A stretch of 19,482 nt of DNA, from positions 1 to 19,482 of the forward strand of contig JAGVXR010000059.1 of the NCBI GenBank assembly GCA_018303645.1. Reading direction: 5' to 3'. Positions 5,834 to 12,802 of this stretch are shown here, piece after piece. Position 1 is the first letter of the stretch, and the number at the start of each line of letters is the position of its first letter. The notes under the pieces are model-generated. The model was not told the origin of the DNA and searched no databases. It was given only the letters and a program-made list of their open reading frames with translations. Made by a program: the position numbers and the translations under genes. The stretch comes from Candidatus Woesearchaeota archaeon. Lineage in GTDB: Archaea; Nanobdellota; Nanobdellia; Woesearchaeales; GW2011-AR4.

Positions 5834-8527
5834 ATGCCGGAAGAAGAAACAAGTCAAAAAACCGAGCAGGAGCTTGATGCCGTAAAGCAGGCCATAGAGG
5901 GCAAAGAGAAAAAGGCTGAAAGGGTTGAAGAGGAGCAGTATATCTACAAGCAGGTCAGGAGCATCGCCTTTTCTGTCCTAAGCCCGAAAATGATCAGGAA
6001 AATGGCTTCTGCAAAGATAGTCACGCCTGAGCTTTACGACAAGGAAGGTTATCCTGTGGACGGCGGCCTTATGGACATAAGGCTTGGTGTGATAGACCCG
6101 GGCTTAAGGTGCAAAACCTGCGGCTCAAAGCTGAAGGAGTGCATAGGGCATTTTGGCTATATAGAACTGGCAAGGCCCATTGTCCATGTTAAATTTGTGA
6201 ATATAGTAATGACTCTGCTGAAATGCACGTGCAGGGAGTGCGGAAGAATCCTGATACCCGACAATAAGATAAGCAAAACCAGGGAAATCCTTGACCAGAT
6301 AGAAAAAGAAAATGGGGTTGAGGAACGAAGGCAAAAAGTCAAGGAAACAATAGCGGGACTTAAGACCATAAACAAATGCCCCCACTGCAAATCAAGGCAG
6401 AAGAAGCTTAGCCTGGAAAAGCCGACAACCTTCCTCGAAGACGAGAAGAGAATCAGCCCGATTGAAATAAGGGCAAGGCTTGAAAAAATACCTGATTCAG
6501 ACTGCGAGATATTCGGGCTGAAAGTGCCTCATGTAAGGCCGGAATGGATGATAATGACCATACTGCCGATTCCTCCTGTAACAATGCGCCCGAGCATCAC
6601 ATTGGAAAGCGGCGAAAGGAGCGAGGACGACTTAACGCATAAAATGGGCGACATAGTAAGAATCAACCAAAGGCTCTTTGAAAACATCAATGCAGGCGCT
6701 CCTGAAATAATAGTCGAGGATTTATGGGACCTGCTGCAATACCATGTAACTACATTTTTTGACAATAACATAGCGCAATTGCCCCCCGCAAGGCACAGGA
6801 GCGGGCAGCCTTTGAAGACCCTGACAGAGAGGATAAAAAGCAAGGAAGGCAGGATAAGGCACAATCTTGCTGGAAAAAGAACAAATTTCTCGGCAAGAAC
6901 CGTCATAAGCCCGGATCCCATGCTGGAGCTTTATGAAGTTGGAGTGCCATTTGTAATTGCCAACAAGCTTACAGTCCCTGAAAGGGTAAATGAATGGAAC
7001 ATGAAATACCTCAAGGCTTTTGTAGAGAACGGGCCTGAAAAATACCCCGGTGCAAACTACATCATAAGGCCTGACGGCAAGAAGAAAAAGATTACAGAAG
7101 AAACCAAAGAGGCTTCTTTGGAGGAGCTGCAGCCCGGCTATATAGTTGAAAGGCACCTTATGGACGGCGACATAGCCATATTCAACAGGCAGCCTTCATT
7201 GCACAGGATGAGCATGATGTGCCATCGCGTGAAAGTACTGCCGGGCAAAACATTAAGGCTCAACCCTGCTGTATGCACGCCTTATAACGCGGATTTTGAC
7301 GGCGATGAAATGAACCTGCATATTCCCCAGACAGAGGAGGCAAGGGCAGAAGCTGAAATACTTATGGAAGTCCAGACCCAGCTCGTCTCCCTGAGGTACG
7401 GGCTGAGCATCATAGGCTGCACCCAGGACGCGATTTCAGGCAACTATATCCTGACAAAAGACGCATCATTGAAAAGGGAAGACGCCATTGACCTGCTATC
7501 GGCAGTGGGCGTGACGGATTTCTCAAAACTGCCCAGAAAAGCTGTTGTTACAGGCAAGGAAGTCTTCAGCGCATTGCTGCCCGATGATTTTAATTACAGC
7601 GGTCATTCGCGCCTGTGCGACAGGTCAAAGGACAAGTGCGACAAAGAAGCTCATGTAACCATAGAGGACGGCAAGCTGGTTTCAGGAGTGATGGACAGGA
7701 ACTCCCTTGGGGAAGAGTCCGGATTGATGCTAAGGAACATCCACCAGAAATACGGGAAGGACTACAGCATCGACGCGCTTGGCAAGATTTTCAGGCTTGG
7801 CATATGGTACCTGCTGAAAATAGGTTTTACATCTGCATTGTCAGACACAGACCTGCCTGAGTCGGCAAAATTGAAAATAAAGGAAGACATGGAAACTGCA
7901 AAGAAGGATGTGGATGCTTTGATTGCCCAGTTTAAGGAAGGTAAGCTGGAGGCATTGCCCGGCAAGACAGCGCAGCAAACACTGGAGCTGAGAATCCTTC
8001 AAGTCTTAAACAAGGCAAGGAACGAAACAGGCAAGACAGTAGCAAATCACGCTGACAAAAGAACCCATACAATGATAATGGCAGAGTCTGGCGCAAGGGG
8101 CAATCTGCTGAACCTCGCCCAGATGGCAGCATGCGTTGGCCAGCAGGCTATGAGGGGCAAGCGGATAGACAAAGGCTTTGAGCAAAGGACATTGTCCCAT
8201 TTCAGGAGAAATGACTTAAGCCCGGAGGCTCGCGGCTTCATAACCAATGGATTCAAGATGGGATTAACCCCTGCAGAATTCTTCTTCGGCTCAATGACCG
8301 GCAGGGACTCATTAATGGATACTGCGCTAAGAACGCCAAAAAGCGGCTATTTGTACAGGAGGCTTGCAAACGCGATGCAGGACTTAAAGGTGGAGTATGA
8401 TAATACCGTGCGTGACGCCTCAAGGAAAATAATCCAGTTTGAGTACGGCGAAGATGGAATAGATGTTTCAAAATCAGAGAACGGGTTCATTAATGTCAAG
8501 AGAATAATCCAGATAGCCCAGAAATAA
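5834..8527 (+). CDS. rpoA1: RNA polymerase subunit A' (N-terminal part of the largest subunit)
   Basis: This 897-residue protein is the main catalytic fragment of the largest subunit. The clamp zinc site is C93-x2-C96-x6-C103-x2-H106, and a second cysteine-rich part starts near residue 131. The active-site loop NADFDGDEMNLH, which holds the three metal-binding aspartates, lies near residues 484-496. The bridge-helix region follows, and the sequence ends soon after TPKSGYLYRRL, where archaeal A' normally ends. The first about 37 residues are a charged Glu/Lys-rich extension ahead of the usual A' beginning. The stop is one base before the rpl30e ATG. The gap upstream is AT-rich and holds no hairpin element. 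Confidence 0.97.
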   Translation: MPEEETSQKTEQELDAVKQAIEGKEKKAERVEEEQYIYKQVRSIAFSVLSPKMIRKMASAKIVTPELYDKEGYPVDGGLMDIRLGVIDPGLRCKTCGSKLKECIGHFGYIELARPIVHVKFVNIVMTLLKCTCRECGRILIPDNKISKTREILDQIEKENGVEERRQKVKETIAGLKTINKCPHCKSRQKKLSLEKPTTFLEDEKRISPIEIRARLEKIPDSDCEIFGLKVPHVRPEWMIMTILPIPPVTMRPSITLESGERSEDDLTHKMGDIVRINQRLFENINAGAPEIIVEDLWDLLQYHVTTFFDNNIAQLPPARHRSGQPLKTLTERIKSKEGRIRHNLAGKRTNFSARTVISPDPMLELYEVGVPFVIANKLTVPERVNEWNMKYLKAFVENGPEKYPGANYIIRPDGKKKKITEETKEASLEELQPGYIVERHLMDGDIAIFNRQPSLHRMSMMCHRVKVLPGKTLRLNPAVCTPYNADFDGDEMNLHIPQTEEARAEAEILMEVQTQLVSLRYGLSIIGCTQDAISGNYILTKDASLKREDAIDLLSAVGVTDFSKLPRKAVVTGKEVFSALLPDDFNYSGHSRLCDRSKDKCDKEAHVTIEDGKLVSGVMDRNSLGEESGLMLRNIHQKYGKDYSIDALGKIFRLGIWYLLKIGFTSALSDTDLPESAKLKIKEDMETAKKDVDALIAQFKEGKLEALPGKTAQQTLELRILQVLNKARNETGKTVANHADKRTHTMIMAESGARGNLLNLAQMAACVGQQAMRGKRIDKGFEQRTLSHFRRNDLSPEARGFITNGFKMGLTPAEFFFGSMTGRDSLMDTALRTPKSGYLYRRLANAMQDLKVEYDNTVRDASRKIIQFEYGEDGIDVSKSENGFINVKRIIQIAQK

Positions 8528-8528
8528 A

Positions 8529-8813
8529 ATGACAAAAAAAATAGATATGGCAGAAATCAAGAAAATGCTGAAATCAGGCAATGTTATAATAGGCACTGAA
8601 AGGGCAATAAAGAACCTGAGGCTCGGCAGGGTCCAAAAAGTTTTGATAAGCTCAAATTGCCCTGCAAAAATAGAGGGGGACATAAATTATTATGCCGGAC
8701 TAAGCGGGGCAGAGACGCACAAATTGGAATATCCAAATGACGAATTAAGCGTGATATGCAAGAAGCCTTTTTCTATATCTGTTCTGGCTCTTCTTAAGGG
8801 TGCAGGTAAGTGA
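8529..8813 (+). CDS. rpl30e: Ribosomal protein L30e (eL30)
   Basis: This is a small 94-residue RNA-binding protein of the large subunit, in the L7Ae/L30e fold. The sequence shows the family's KSGNVIIGTERAIKNLRLGRVQKVLISSNCP followed by a C-terminal half ending in SVLALLKGAGK. Its place between rpoA and nusA is the conserved archaeal arrangement. It starts one base after the rpoA1 stop and overlaps the nusA start by four bases (8810-8813), so coupled translation is likely. Confidence 0.95.
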   Translation: MTKKIDMAEIKKMLKSGNVIIGTERAIKNLRLGRVQKVLISSNCPAKIEGDINYYAGLSGAETHKLEYPNDELSVICKKPFSISVLALLKGAGK

Positions 8814-9223
8814 ATAAAATCAAGCTGGATTCTGATTCAATGAAAATGATAACCATTTTTGAGTCAATGACGGGCGCCAGGATAAAGGACTGCATTGCCA
8901 ATGACAAGCTCATCTTTATTGTTGAGGAAAATGACATGGCAAGGGCAATCGGCAAAAACGGCTTCAATATAAGAAAAATGGAAAGCAGGCTGAATAAGAA
9001 AATAAAGCTTGTCGAGTTTAGCAGCGATTTATTTCAGTTTATCAGGAATATAGCATATCCTGCGGAAGTTCTGGACATTGAGCAGGATGAAGGCACTATA
9101 ACAATACATGGAAAGGACACAAGCTCAAAGGCGATGCTTATAGGCAGAGAGCGCCAAAACATAAATCATCTGGCAAATATTGTAAAAAGGTATTTTGACA
9201 TTAAGGAGATAAGGGTTGTTTGA
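8810..9223 (+). CDS. nusA: Archaeal NusA-like KH-domain transcription factor
   Basis: This 137-residue protein has two KH domains and lacks the N-terminal polymerase-binding and S1 domains of bacterial NusA, which is normal in Archaea. The first KH has the loop GKNG (48-51) and the second GRER (112-115), each after a hydrophobic strand. KH loops bind single-stranded RNA, and a role in elongation, termination or rRNA transcription is inferred from the family. It starts at a GTG overlapping the rpl30e stop (GTGA), which fits the tight operon. Confidence 0.93.
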   Translation: MNKIKLDSDSMKMITIFESMTGARIKDCIANDKLIFIVEENDMARAIGKNGFNIRKMESRLNKKIKLVEFSSDLFQFIRNIAYPAEVLDIEQDEGTITIHGKDTSSKAMLIGRERQNINHLANIVKRYFDIKEIRVV

Positions 9224-9240
9224 CATTATTCAACAGCAAC

Positions 9241-9250
9241 CTTTAAAAAT
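9241..9250 (+). promoter_or_regulatory. TATA box of rps12
   Basis: CTTTAAAAAT is centred about 27 bases before the ATG at 9273, so a transcript starting from it would be leaderless or nearly so. It lies in the 49-base gap after nusA. Confidence 0.55.
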
Positions 9251-9272
9251 CATCCAAAAATACTGAATCAAC

Positions 9273-9710
9273 ATGGGCAACAAATCACGCGGGCTGAATG
9301 CGGGCAAGAGATTAAAGGAAAGAAGAAAGAAAGGCAGATGGCACTACAGCCCCTACATCAAGAGGATTTTGCGCCTCAAGGAGCGCTCTGACCCGTTGGA
9401 AGGGGCTTCACAGGCAAAAGGCCTTGTGCTTGAAAAAGTGCAGTTGGAGGCAAAGCAGCCGAACTCTGCAATGAGAAAATGCGTCAGGGTGCAGCTTATC
9501 AAGAACGGCAGGCAGGTTACAGCTTTCTGCCCCGGGGACGGCGCAACCAAACTGATAGACGAGCATGATGAAGTCATCATAGAATGCATCGGCGGCGCAA
9601 TGGGCAAAAGCAAAGGCGACATTCCCGGAGTCAGGTGGCAGGTCATAAAGGTTAACGACCAAAGCTTGGACGCGCTACTCAAAGGCAGGATAGAAAAAGC
9701 AAGGAAGTAA
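9273..9710 (+). CDS. rps12: Ribosomal protein S12 (uS12)
   Basis: This is a decoding-centre protein of the small subunit. The 145-residue length and the sequence KQPNSAMRKCVRVQL (61-75) match the archaeal/eukaryotic form. That segment lies in the loop close to the A site. The N-terminus is rich in Arg and Lys, as expected for an rRNA-embedded tail. Position after nusA and before rps7 is the conserved archaeal string. The start ATG has a TATA box at leaderless distance. Confidence 0.97.
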   Translation: MGNKSRGLNAGKRLKERRKKGRWHYSPYIKRILRLKERSDPLEGASQAKGLVLEKVQLEAKQPNSAMRKCVRVQLIKNGRQVTAFCPGDGATKLIDEHDEVIIECIGGAMGKSKGDIPGVRWQVIKVNDQSLDALLKGRIEKARK

Positions 9711-9762
9711 AAAAGCTTATAATTTTATCATAACCACCATTCAATCAATAGAATCAACATTC

Positions 9763-9789
9763 AAAATATAAATTAAGAACAAATACAAA
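9763..9789 (+). promoter_or_regulatory. rps7 promoter, near-identical to the rpoA2 promoter
   Basis: The TATA-like AAAATATAAAT (9763-9773) is centred about 30 bases before the ATG at 9798. The 27 bases differ from 4568-4594 at a single position. Confidence 0.6.
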
Positions 9790-9797
9790 ACAGCAAA

Positions 9798-10397
9798 ATG
9801 CCGGAAATAAAAGCTTTCAACAGGTGGAGCATGGAAGGAATCAAGGTAGACGATATGGGCTTGCAGCCTTACATCACCCTGCAGCCGAGGATTGTGCCCA
9901 AGACAGGCGCAAAATACGCAGGCAATAAATTTTACAAAAGCAGGACATTCATTGTTGAAAGGCTTATAAACAAGATTATGGTGCCCGGGCACAAGGGCAA
10001 GAAGCATTTCAAGACAAGCGGCCACATAACAGGAAAGGCTGAAACAGCCTACGGCATAGTCGAGGAAGTGTTCAGGCAGATTGAAAAAACAACAAAAGAA
10101 AACCCCATCAAGGTTTTTGTAAAGGCGCTGGAGAATGCCGCCCAAAGGGAGGAGATTGTCACCATTGAGTACGGCGGTGCGCGCTATCCCAAGGCAGTTG
10201 AGTGCTCCCCCCAGAGGAGGGTGGACCTGGCTTTGAGGTACATGACAGAAGGAGCATACCACAGGACATTCAACACAAAGAAGGGAATCACCAACACGCT
10301 GGCTGACGAGATAATCAGCGCCTACAGGATGAGCAACACCTCAAATGCCATAGCGAAAAAGCTTGAGATAGAAAGGCAGGCGGACAGTTCGAGATAA
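9798..10397 (+). CDS. rps7: Ribosomal protein S7 (uS7)
   Basis: This small-subunit head protein nucleates assembly of the 16S 3' domain. At 199 residues it has the archaeal N-terminal extension. The C-terminal half shows NPIKVFVKALENAAQREE, GGARYPKAVECSPQRRVD and a final helical part, all typical of S7. In many archaea fusA and tuf would follow, but here the block ends. The stop is one base from the stop of a minus-strand gene, so any terminator must lie inside that gene. A T6 run on the + strand at 10432-10437 could serve. Confidence 0.97.
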   Translation: MPEIKAFNRWSMEGIKVDDMGLQPYITLQPRIVPKTGAKYAGNKFYKSRTFIVERLINKIMVPGHKGKKHFKTSGHITGKAETAYGIVEEVFRQIEKTTKENPIKVFVKALENAAQREEIVTIEYGGARYPKAVECSPQRRVDLALRYMTEGAYHRTFNTKKGITNTLADEIISAYRMSNTSNAIAKKLEIERQADSSR

Positions 10398-10398
10398 A

Positions 10399-11010
10399 TT
10401 AGGAATTCTTAATATTCTTAATCAATTCCAATTTTTTCAGCTTGAATTCTCTTGGATTTAGTCCAAGATATTTTGTTTCATTAAACGTGCTGACAATCCC
10501 AAGCATCTTATTCTTAAAATCTTTTAAGTTATGCTTTGCAAGAATATTGCAGTATTCTTTGAAATCTATTTGGCATTTCAAAAGCAGGTCCATTATGTCG
10601 ATTCTGTCTTTCAGCCCTTTTTCAGAACTGCCCCTGTCGAGCTCAGCAGCCTGCTTTAGGACCAGCAAAGCTTCAGGATTTACAACCTCGAATGACTCGA
10701 TTTTTGATGTGTATTCGTCAATGCTTTCCAGCAGTGGAAGTTTTGAGTAGAAAGGAACATAAATGTCAATGCCTAGGTCATCAATGATTATCTCATACTT
10801 TTTAAGATTGTCATTCTTTTTCAGGTTGTAATTTAATTTAAGCTTATCCAGCTCTTTATAGCCAATCACTATGTCTATGTCTTTTGACTTGTGCGATTTA
10901 GCCCACAGGTAGGCTGCCCAGCCGCCTATGAGTATAAAGTCTATTTTCTTGCTTATCTTCTGCAATGTTTCCCAGCTTTTTTGGGTTATTGCTTCATTCC
11001 AGTATTCCAT
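10399..11010 (-). CDS. AbiEii-like nucleotidyltransferase (candidate toxin)
   Basis: This 203-residue protein is of the DNA polymerase-beta-like nucleotidyltransferase superfamily. The fold signature is visible: IGGWAAYLW (28-36), SKDIDIVI (42-49) with the acidic pair D44/D46, and a third acidic residue D82 in GIDIYV. Further on, PEALLVLKQAAEL and KDRIDIMDLL resemble the K..A and KD..D motifs of AbiEii and related enzymes. It overlaps the upstream winged-helix gene by 25 bases. AbiEii toxins modify RNA targets with nucleotides and are neutralised by AbiEi, but activity here is inference from motif and context. It could instead be a housekeeping or inactive family member. Confidence 0.7.
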   Translation of the reverse strand: MEYWNEAITQKSWETLQKISKKIDFILIGGWAAYLWAKSHKSKDIDIVIGYKELDKLKLNYNLKKNDNLKKYEIIIDDLGIDIYVPFYSKLPLLESIDEYTSKIESFEVVNPEALLVLKQAAELDRGSSEKGLKDRIDIMDLLLKCQIDFKEYCNILAKHNLKDFKNKMLGIVSTFNETKYLGLNPREFKLKKLELIKNIKNS

Positions 11011-11576
11011 TTTTGCTCCATTGCCTTAAGGAATTCCTGCGCATACCATTCCGGCAGGTTCCACAAGTCAACAAAAATGTTTGCATTTGTCGCAATTTTG
11101 CCGTATTTGTCCATGCTTTTGTCTTTTTTGAGCACGAAAATGTTTGGCACGTTTTTTGATTCAGGAAACCTTTTCTTAATCTCTTCCAAATCATCACAAT
11201 AAACATAAACTTCGCTGTAGTCTGATGGCGCATCATGAAACCTCAGCCTGTATGCTGAATATGCCGTAAAAACTGCAGAGTCCGGCATTGATTTTTCTAT
11301 ATCAGCCATGCTTTTTTCAGCCCTTGTTGCATAAATTATGTCTTTTTTCAAGTTTCTGGCAGATGCCCAATGGTAAATAATTTTGTTTTCATTTATTATA
11401 CGGAAGCACCTCTTTTTTACGTCAATTGCACCCATCCTTCTAAGGGGATTAAGGGCATTGTTAACATTGGACAGGGATACCTCAAGCTTTTCTGAAATGA
11501 ATTTCTGGGTTAAAGTTTTGCAGCCCTTTTCCGATTGGTGCAGTATTTCCCTGTACACTTCTTCTGTTCTCTTCAT
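10986..11576 (-). CDS. Winged-helix regulator, candidate AbiEi-like antitoxin
   Basis: This is a 196-residue protein. Residues 1-62 look like a winged helix: helices around 5-13, 21-31 and 35-47 (SNVNNALNPLRRMGAI), then a short wing. The rest holds FTAYSAYRLRF (103-113) and a hydrophobic strand EVYVYCDD, then a C-terminal part rich in aromatic residues. AbiEi antitoxins have this build, a winged helix followed by an unrelated toxin-contacting domain, and precede an AbiEii nucleotidyltransferase, as here. The start ATG lies 27 bases from a TATA box flanked by palindromes, which suggests autoregulation. I see the winged helix clearly. The antitoxin call is inference. Confidence 0.6.
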   Translation of the reverse strand: MKRTEEVYREILHQSEKGCKTLTQKFISEKLEVSLSNVNNALNPLRRMGAIDVKKRCFRIINENKIIYHWASARNLKKDIIYATRAEKSMADIEKSMPDSAVFTAYSAYRLRFHDAPSDYSEVYVYCDDLEEIKKRFPESKNVPNIFVLKKDKSMDKYGKIATNANIFVDLWNLPEWYAQEFLKAMEQKWNTGMKQ

Positions 11577-11587
11577 ATTTCTAGATT

Positions 11588-11627
11588 GAATATATTCTAT
11601 TTATAAAGGTTTCTATATTTATAGAAA
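11588..11627 (-). promoter_or_regulatory. Promoter and operator-like palindromes of the AbiE-like pair
   Basis: For minus-strand transcription the TATA box TTTATAAA (11600-11607) is about 27 bases from the start codon at 11576. GAATATATTC (11588-11597) is a perfect palindrome between TATA box and start. TTTCTAT (11610-11616) and ATAGAAA (11621-11627) form a 7-bp inverted repeat with a 4-base spacer, directly upstream of the TATA box. A repressor bound at either would block TBP/TFB or the start site. AT-rich DNA gives such palindromes by chance more easily, so confidence is moderate. Confidence 0.5.
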
Positions 11628-11671
11628 GATATATAAATGATAGGTAAAAATTTTAGAAATAATAATCAGCC

Positions 11672-12217
11672 TTAAGGCACCCTTCTCATCTGCCTTGAGA
11701 AATACTCATCTTCCTCCTCAGACAATGCAACTGGCTTCTTAACATGGATTCTGGGTTTTTCCGCTTCAGCTTTTTCATCCTTTTCAAAGCCAAGGTTTTT
11801 AGTCTGCTCTTTCAGCTTGAGCTCGACTGTTGATATTTCCTCCTCGCTGAGCTGCTTTGGCTGCCATTGCAGGTTGATGCCGTCATTCTCCCTTCTGGGA
11901 ATGACATTGATGGTGAAATGCGCCACAGTCTGCCCGGCAGGAATCCCGTTGGCGACAAATATGTTTGTGCCCTGGGCTCCCAAAGACTCGAATATGGCGC
12001 TGGATATCCTGTTGGAAATGTTGAACAGCCTGCCTATCTCTGCGTCAGGAACCTGCTCGATTATAGGATAGTGGTTTTTTGGCATTACAAAGCAATGCCC
12101 GGGGTTCGAGCCGTTGACGTCAAGCACAGCCATTGCAAACTCGTCCTCGTAAATCTTTTTTGAGGGAATCTTGTTTTCAATAATCTGGCACACCAAACAC
12201 GCTGCTTTCATTGCCAT
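11672..12217 (-). CDS. HIT-family protein 2, catalytic histidine lost
   Basis: This 181-residue protein has a histidine-triad (HIT) domain in residues 7-110: CLVC (7-10), PSKKIYEDEFAMAVLDV, NPGHCFVMPKNHY, ANGIPAGQTVAH. In active HIT enzymes the last motif reads HxHxHxx and the middle His attacks the substrate phosphate of a nucleotide. Here it reads H100-F-T-I-N-V, so the middle His is Thr and the last is Asn. Nucleotide binding may remain but hydrolysis by the usual route should not. A charged tail of about 60 residues follows. It starts inside the stop of the upstream HIT gene (TAATG overlap), so the two are co-translated and probably paralogous. Confidence 0.85.
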   Translation of the reverse strand: MAMKAACLVCQIIENKIPSKKIYEDEFAMAVLDVNGSNPGHCFVMPKNHYPIIEQVPDAEIGRLFNISNRISSAIFESLGAQGTNIFVANGIPAGQTVAHFTINVIPRRENDGINLQWQPKQLSEEEISTVELKLKEQTKNLGFEKDEKAEAEKPRIHVKKPVALSEEEDEYFSRQMRRVP

Positions 12218-12792
12218 TATCTTGCACCCAGCAGTTTTGATATTTCGTCAAGGCTTGCGCCTTTTTCAGATTTTTCCTCTTTCGCGCTGCCGCTTAAAGC
12301 TGCAATAATCCTGTCGCCTGCAGCCTCTATCTCCTTCTGCTCCATTGGCTTTTGAGGCAGTACAAAGATTATGCCGTCATTCTCCTTTCTCGGGATTATG
12401 TGGGCCATGAAGTGCTGCGCCCTTTGCCCTGCCGCAATCCCGTTTGCCACAATCACATTGGTTCCGTGAGCGTCAATGCCCTTGAGCATGGAATTTGAGA
12501 GCGACTTGGCAACTTTGAAAACATGCGCTATTTCATCGTCAGGCAATTGGGGCATTATGGAGTAGTGCTCCTTTGTCAGAAGAAGGATATGCCCGGGATT
12601 TGCCGGGTTTATATCCAGAATAGCCAGCACCCTGCCGTCTTCGTAAATCCTTCTTGACTGGACTTTGTTGGCAACAATCTGGCAGAATATGCACTGCTTT
12701 TTCTGGAATTCCCTCAGCTCTTCAGGAGACATCTGCCTGAGCTTTTCCTGCAGCGCATTCAGCTGCTCCTGATCTATATTTTGCTCCGCCAT
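12217..12792 (-). CDS. HIT-family protein 1, catalytic histidine replaced by Met
   Basis: This 191-residue protein has a 30-residue charged helical lead, then a HIT domain: CIFC (34-37), RRIYEDGRVLAILDI, NPGHILLLTKEHY, ANGIAAGQRAQH. The triad reads H127-F-M-A-H131-I: the first and third histidines remain but the middle nucleophile is Met129. The N-terminal cysteine pair could join His residues to bind zinc, as in several HIT proteins. It lies 10 bases after the large membrane-protein gene and overlaps the second HIT gene by one base, so all three are likely one operon. The function may be binding of a nucleotide or dinucleotide as a sensor or partner, which is inference. Confidence 0.87.
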   Translation of the reverse strand: MAEQNIDQEQLNALQEKLRQMSPEELREFQKKQCIFCQIVANKVQSRRIYEDGRVLAILDINPANPGHILLLTKEHYSIMPQLPDDEIAHVFKVAKSLSNSMLKGIDAHGTNVIVANGIAAGQRAQHFMAHIIPRKENDGIIFVLPQKPMEQKEIEAAGDRIIAALSGSAKEEKSEKGASLDEISKLLGAR

Positions 12793-12802
12793 GTTACCTA
12801 GG

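Noticed and set aside
7615..7860. Forward-strand frame inside rpoA1
   Set aside because: It is an alternative frame of the conserved A' coding sequence, with no recognisable protein features.
3000..9700. CRISPR array or insertion-sequence remnants in the polymerase block
   Set aside because: Only two copies of a short hairpin element are seen, with no regular spacing, no transposase and no terminal inverted repeats.
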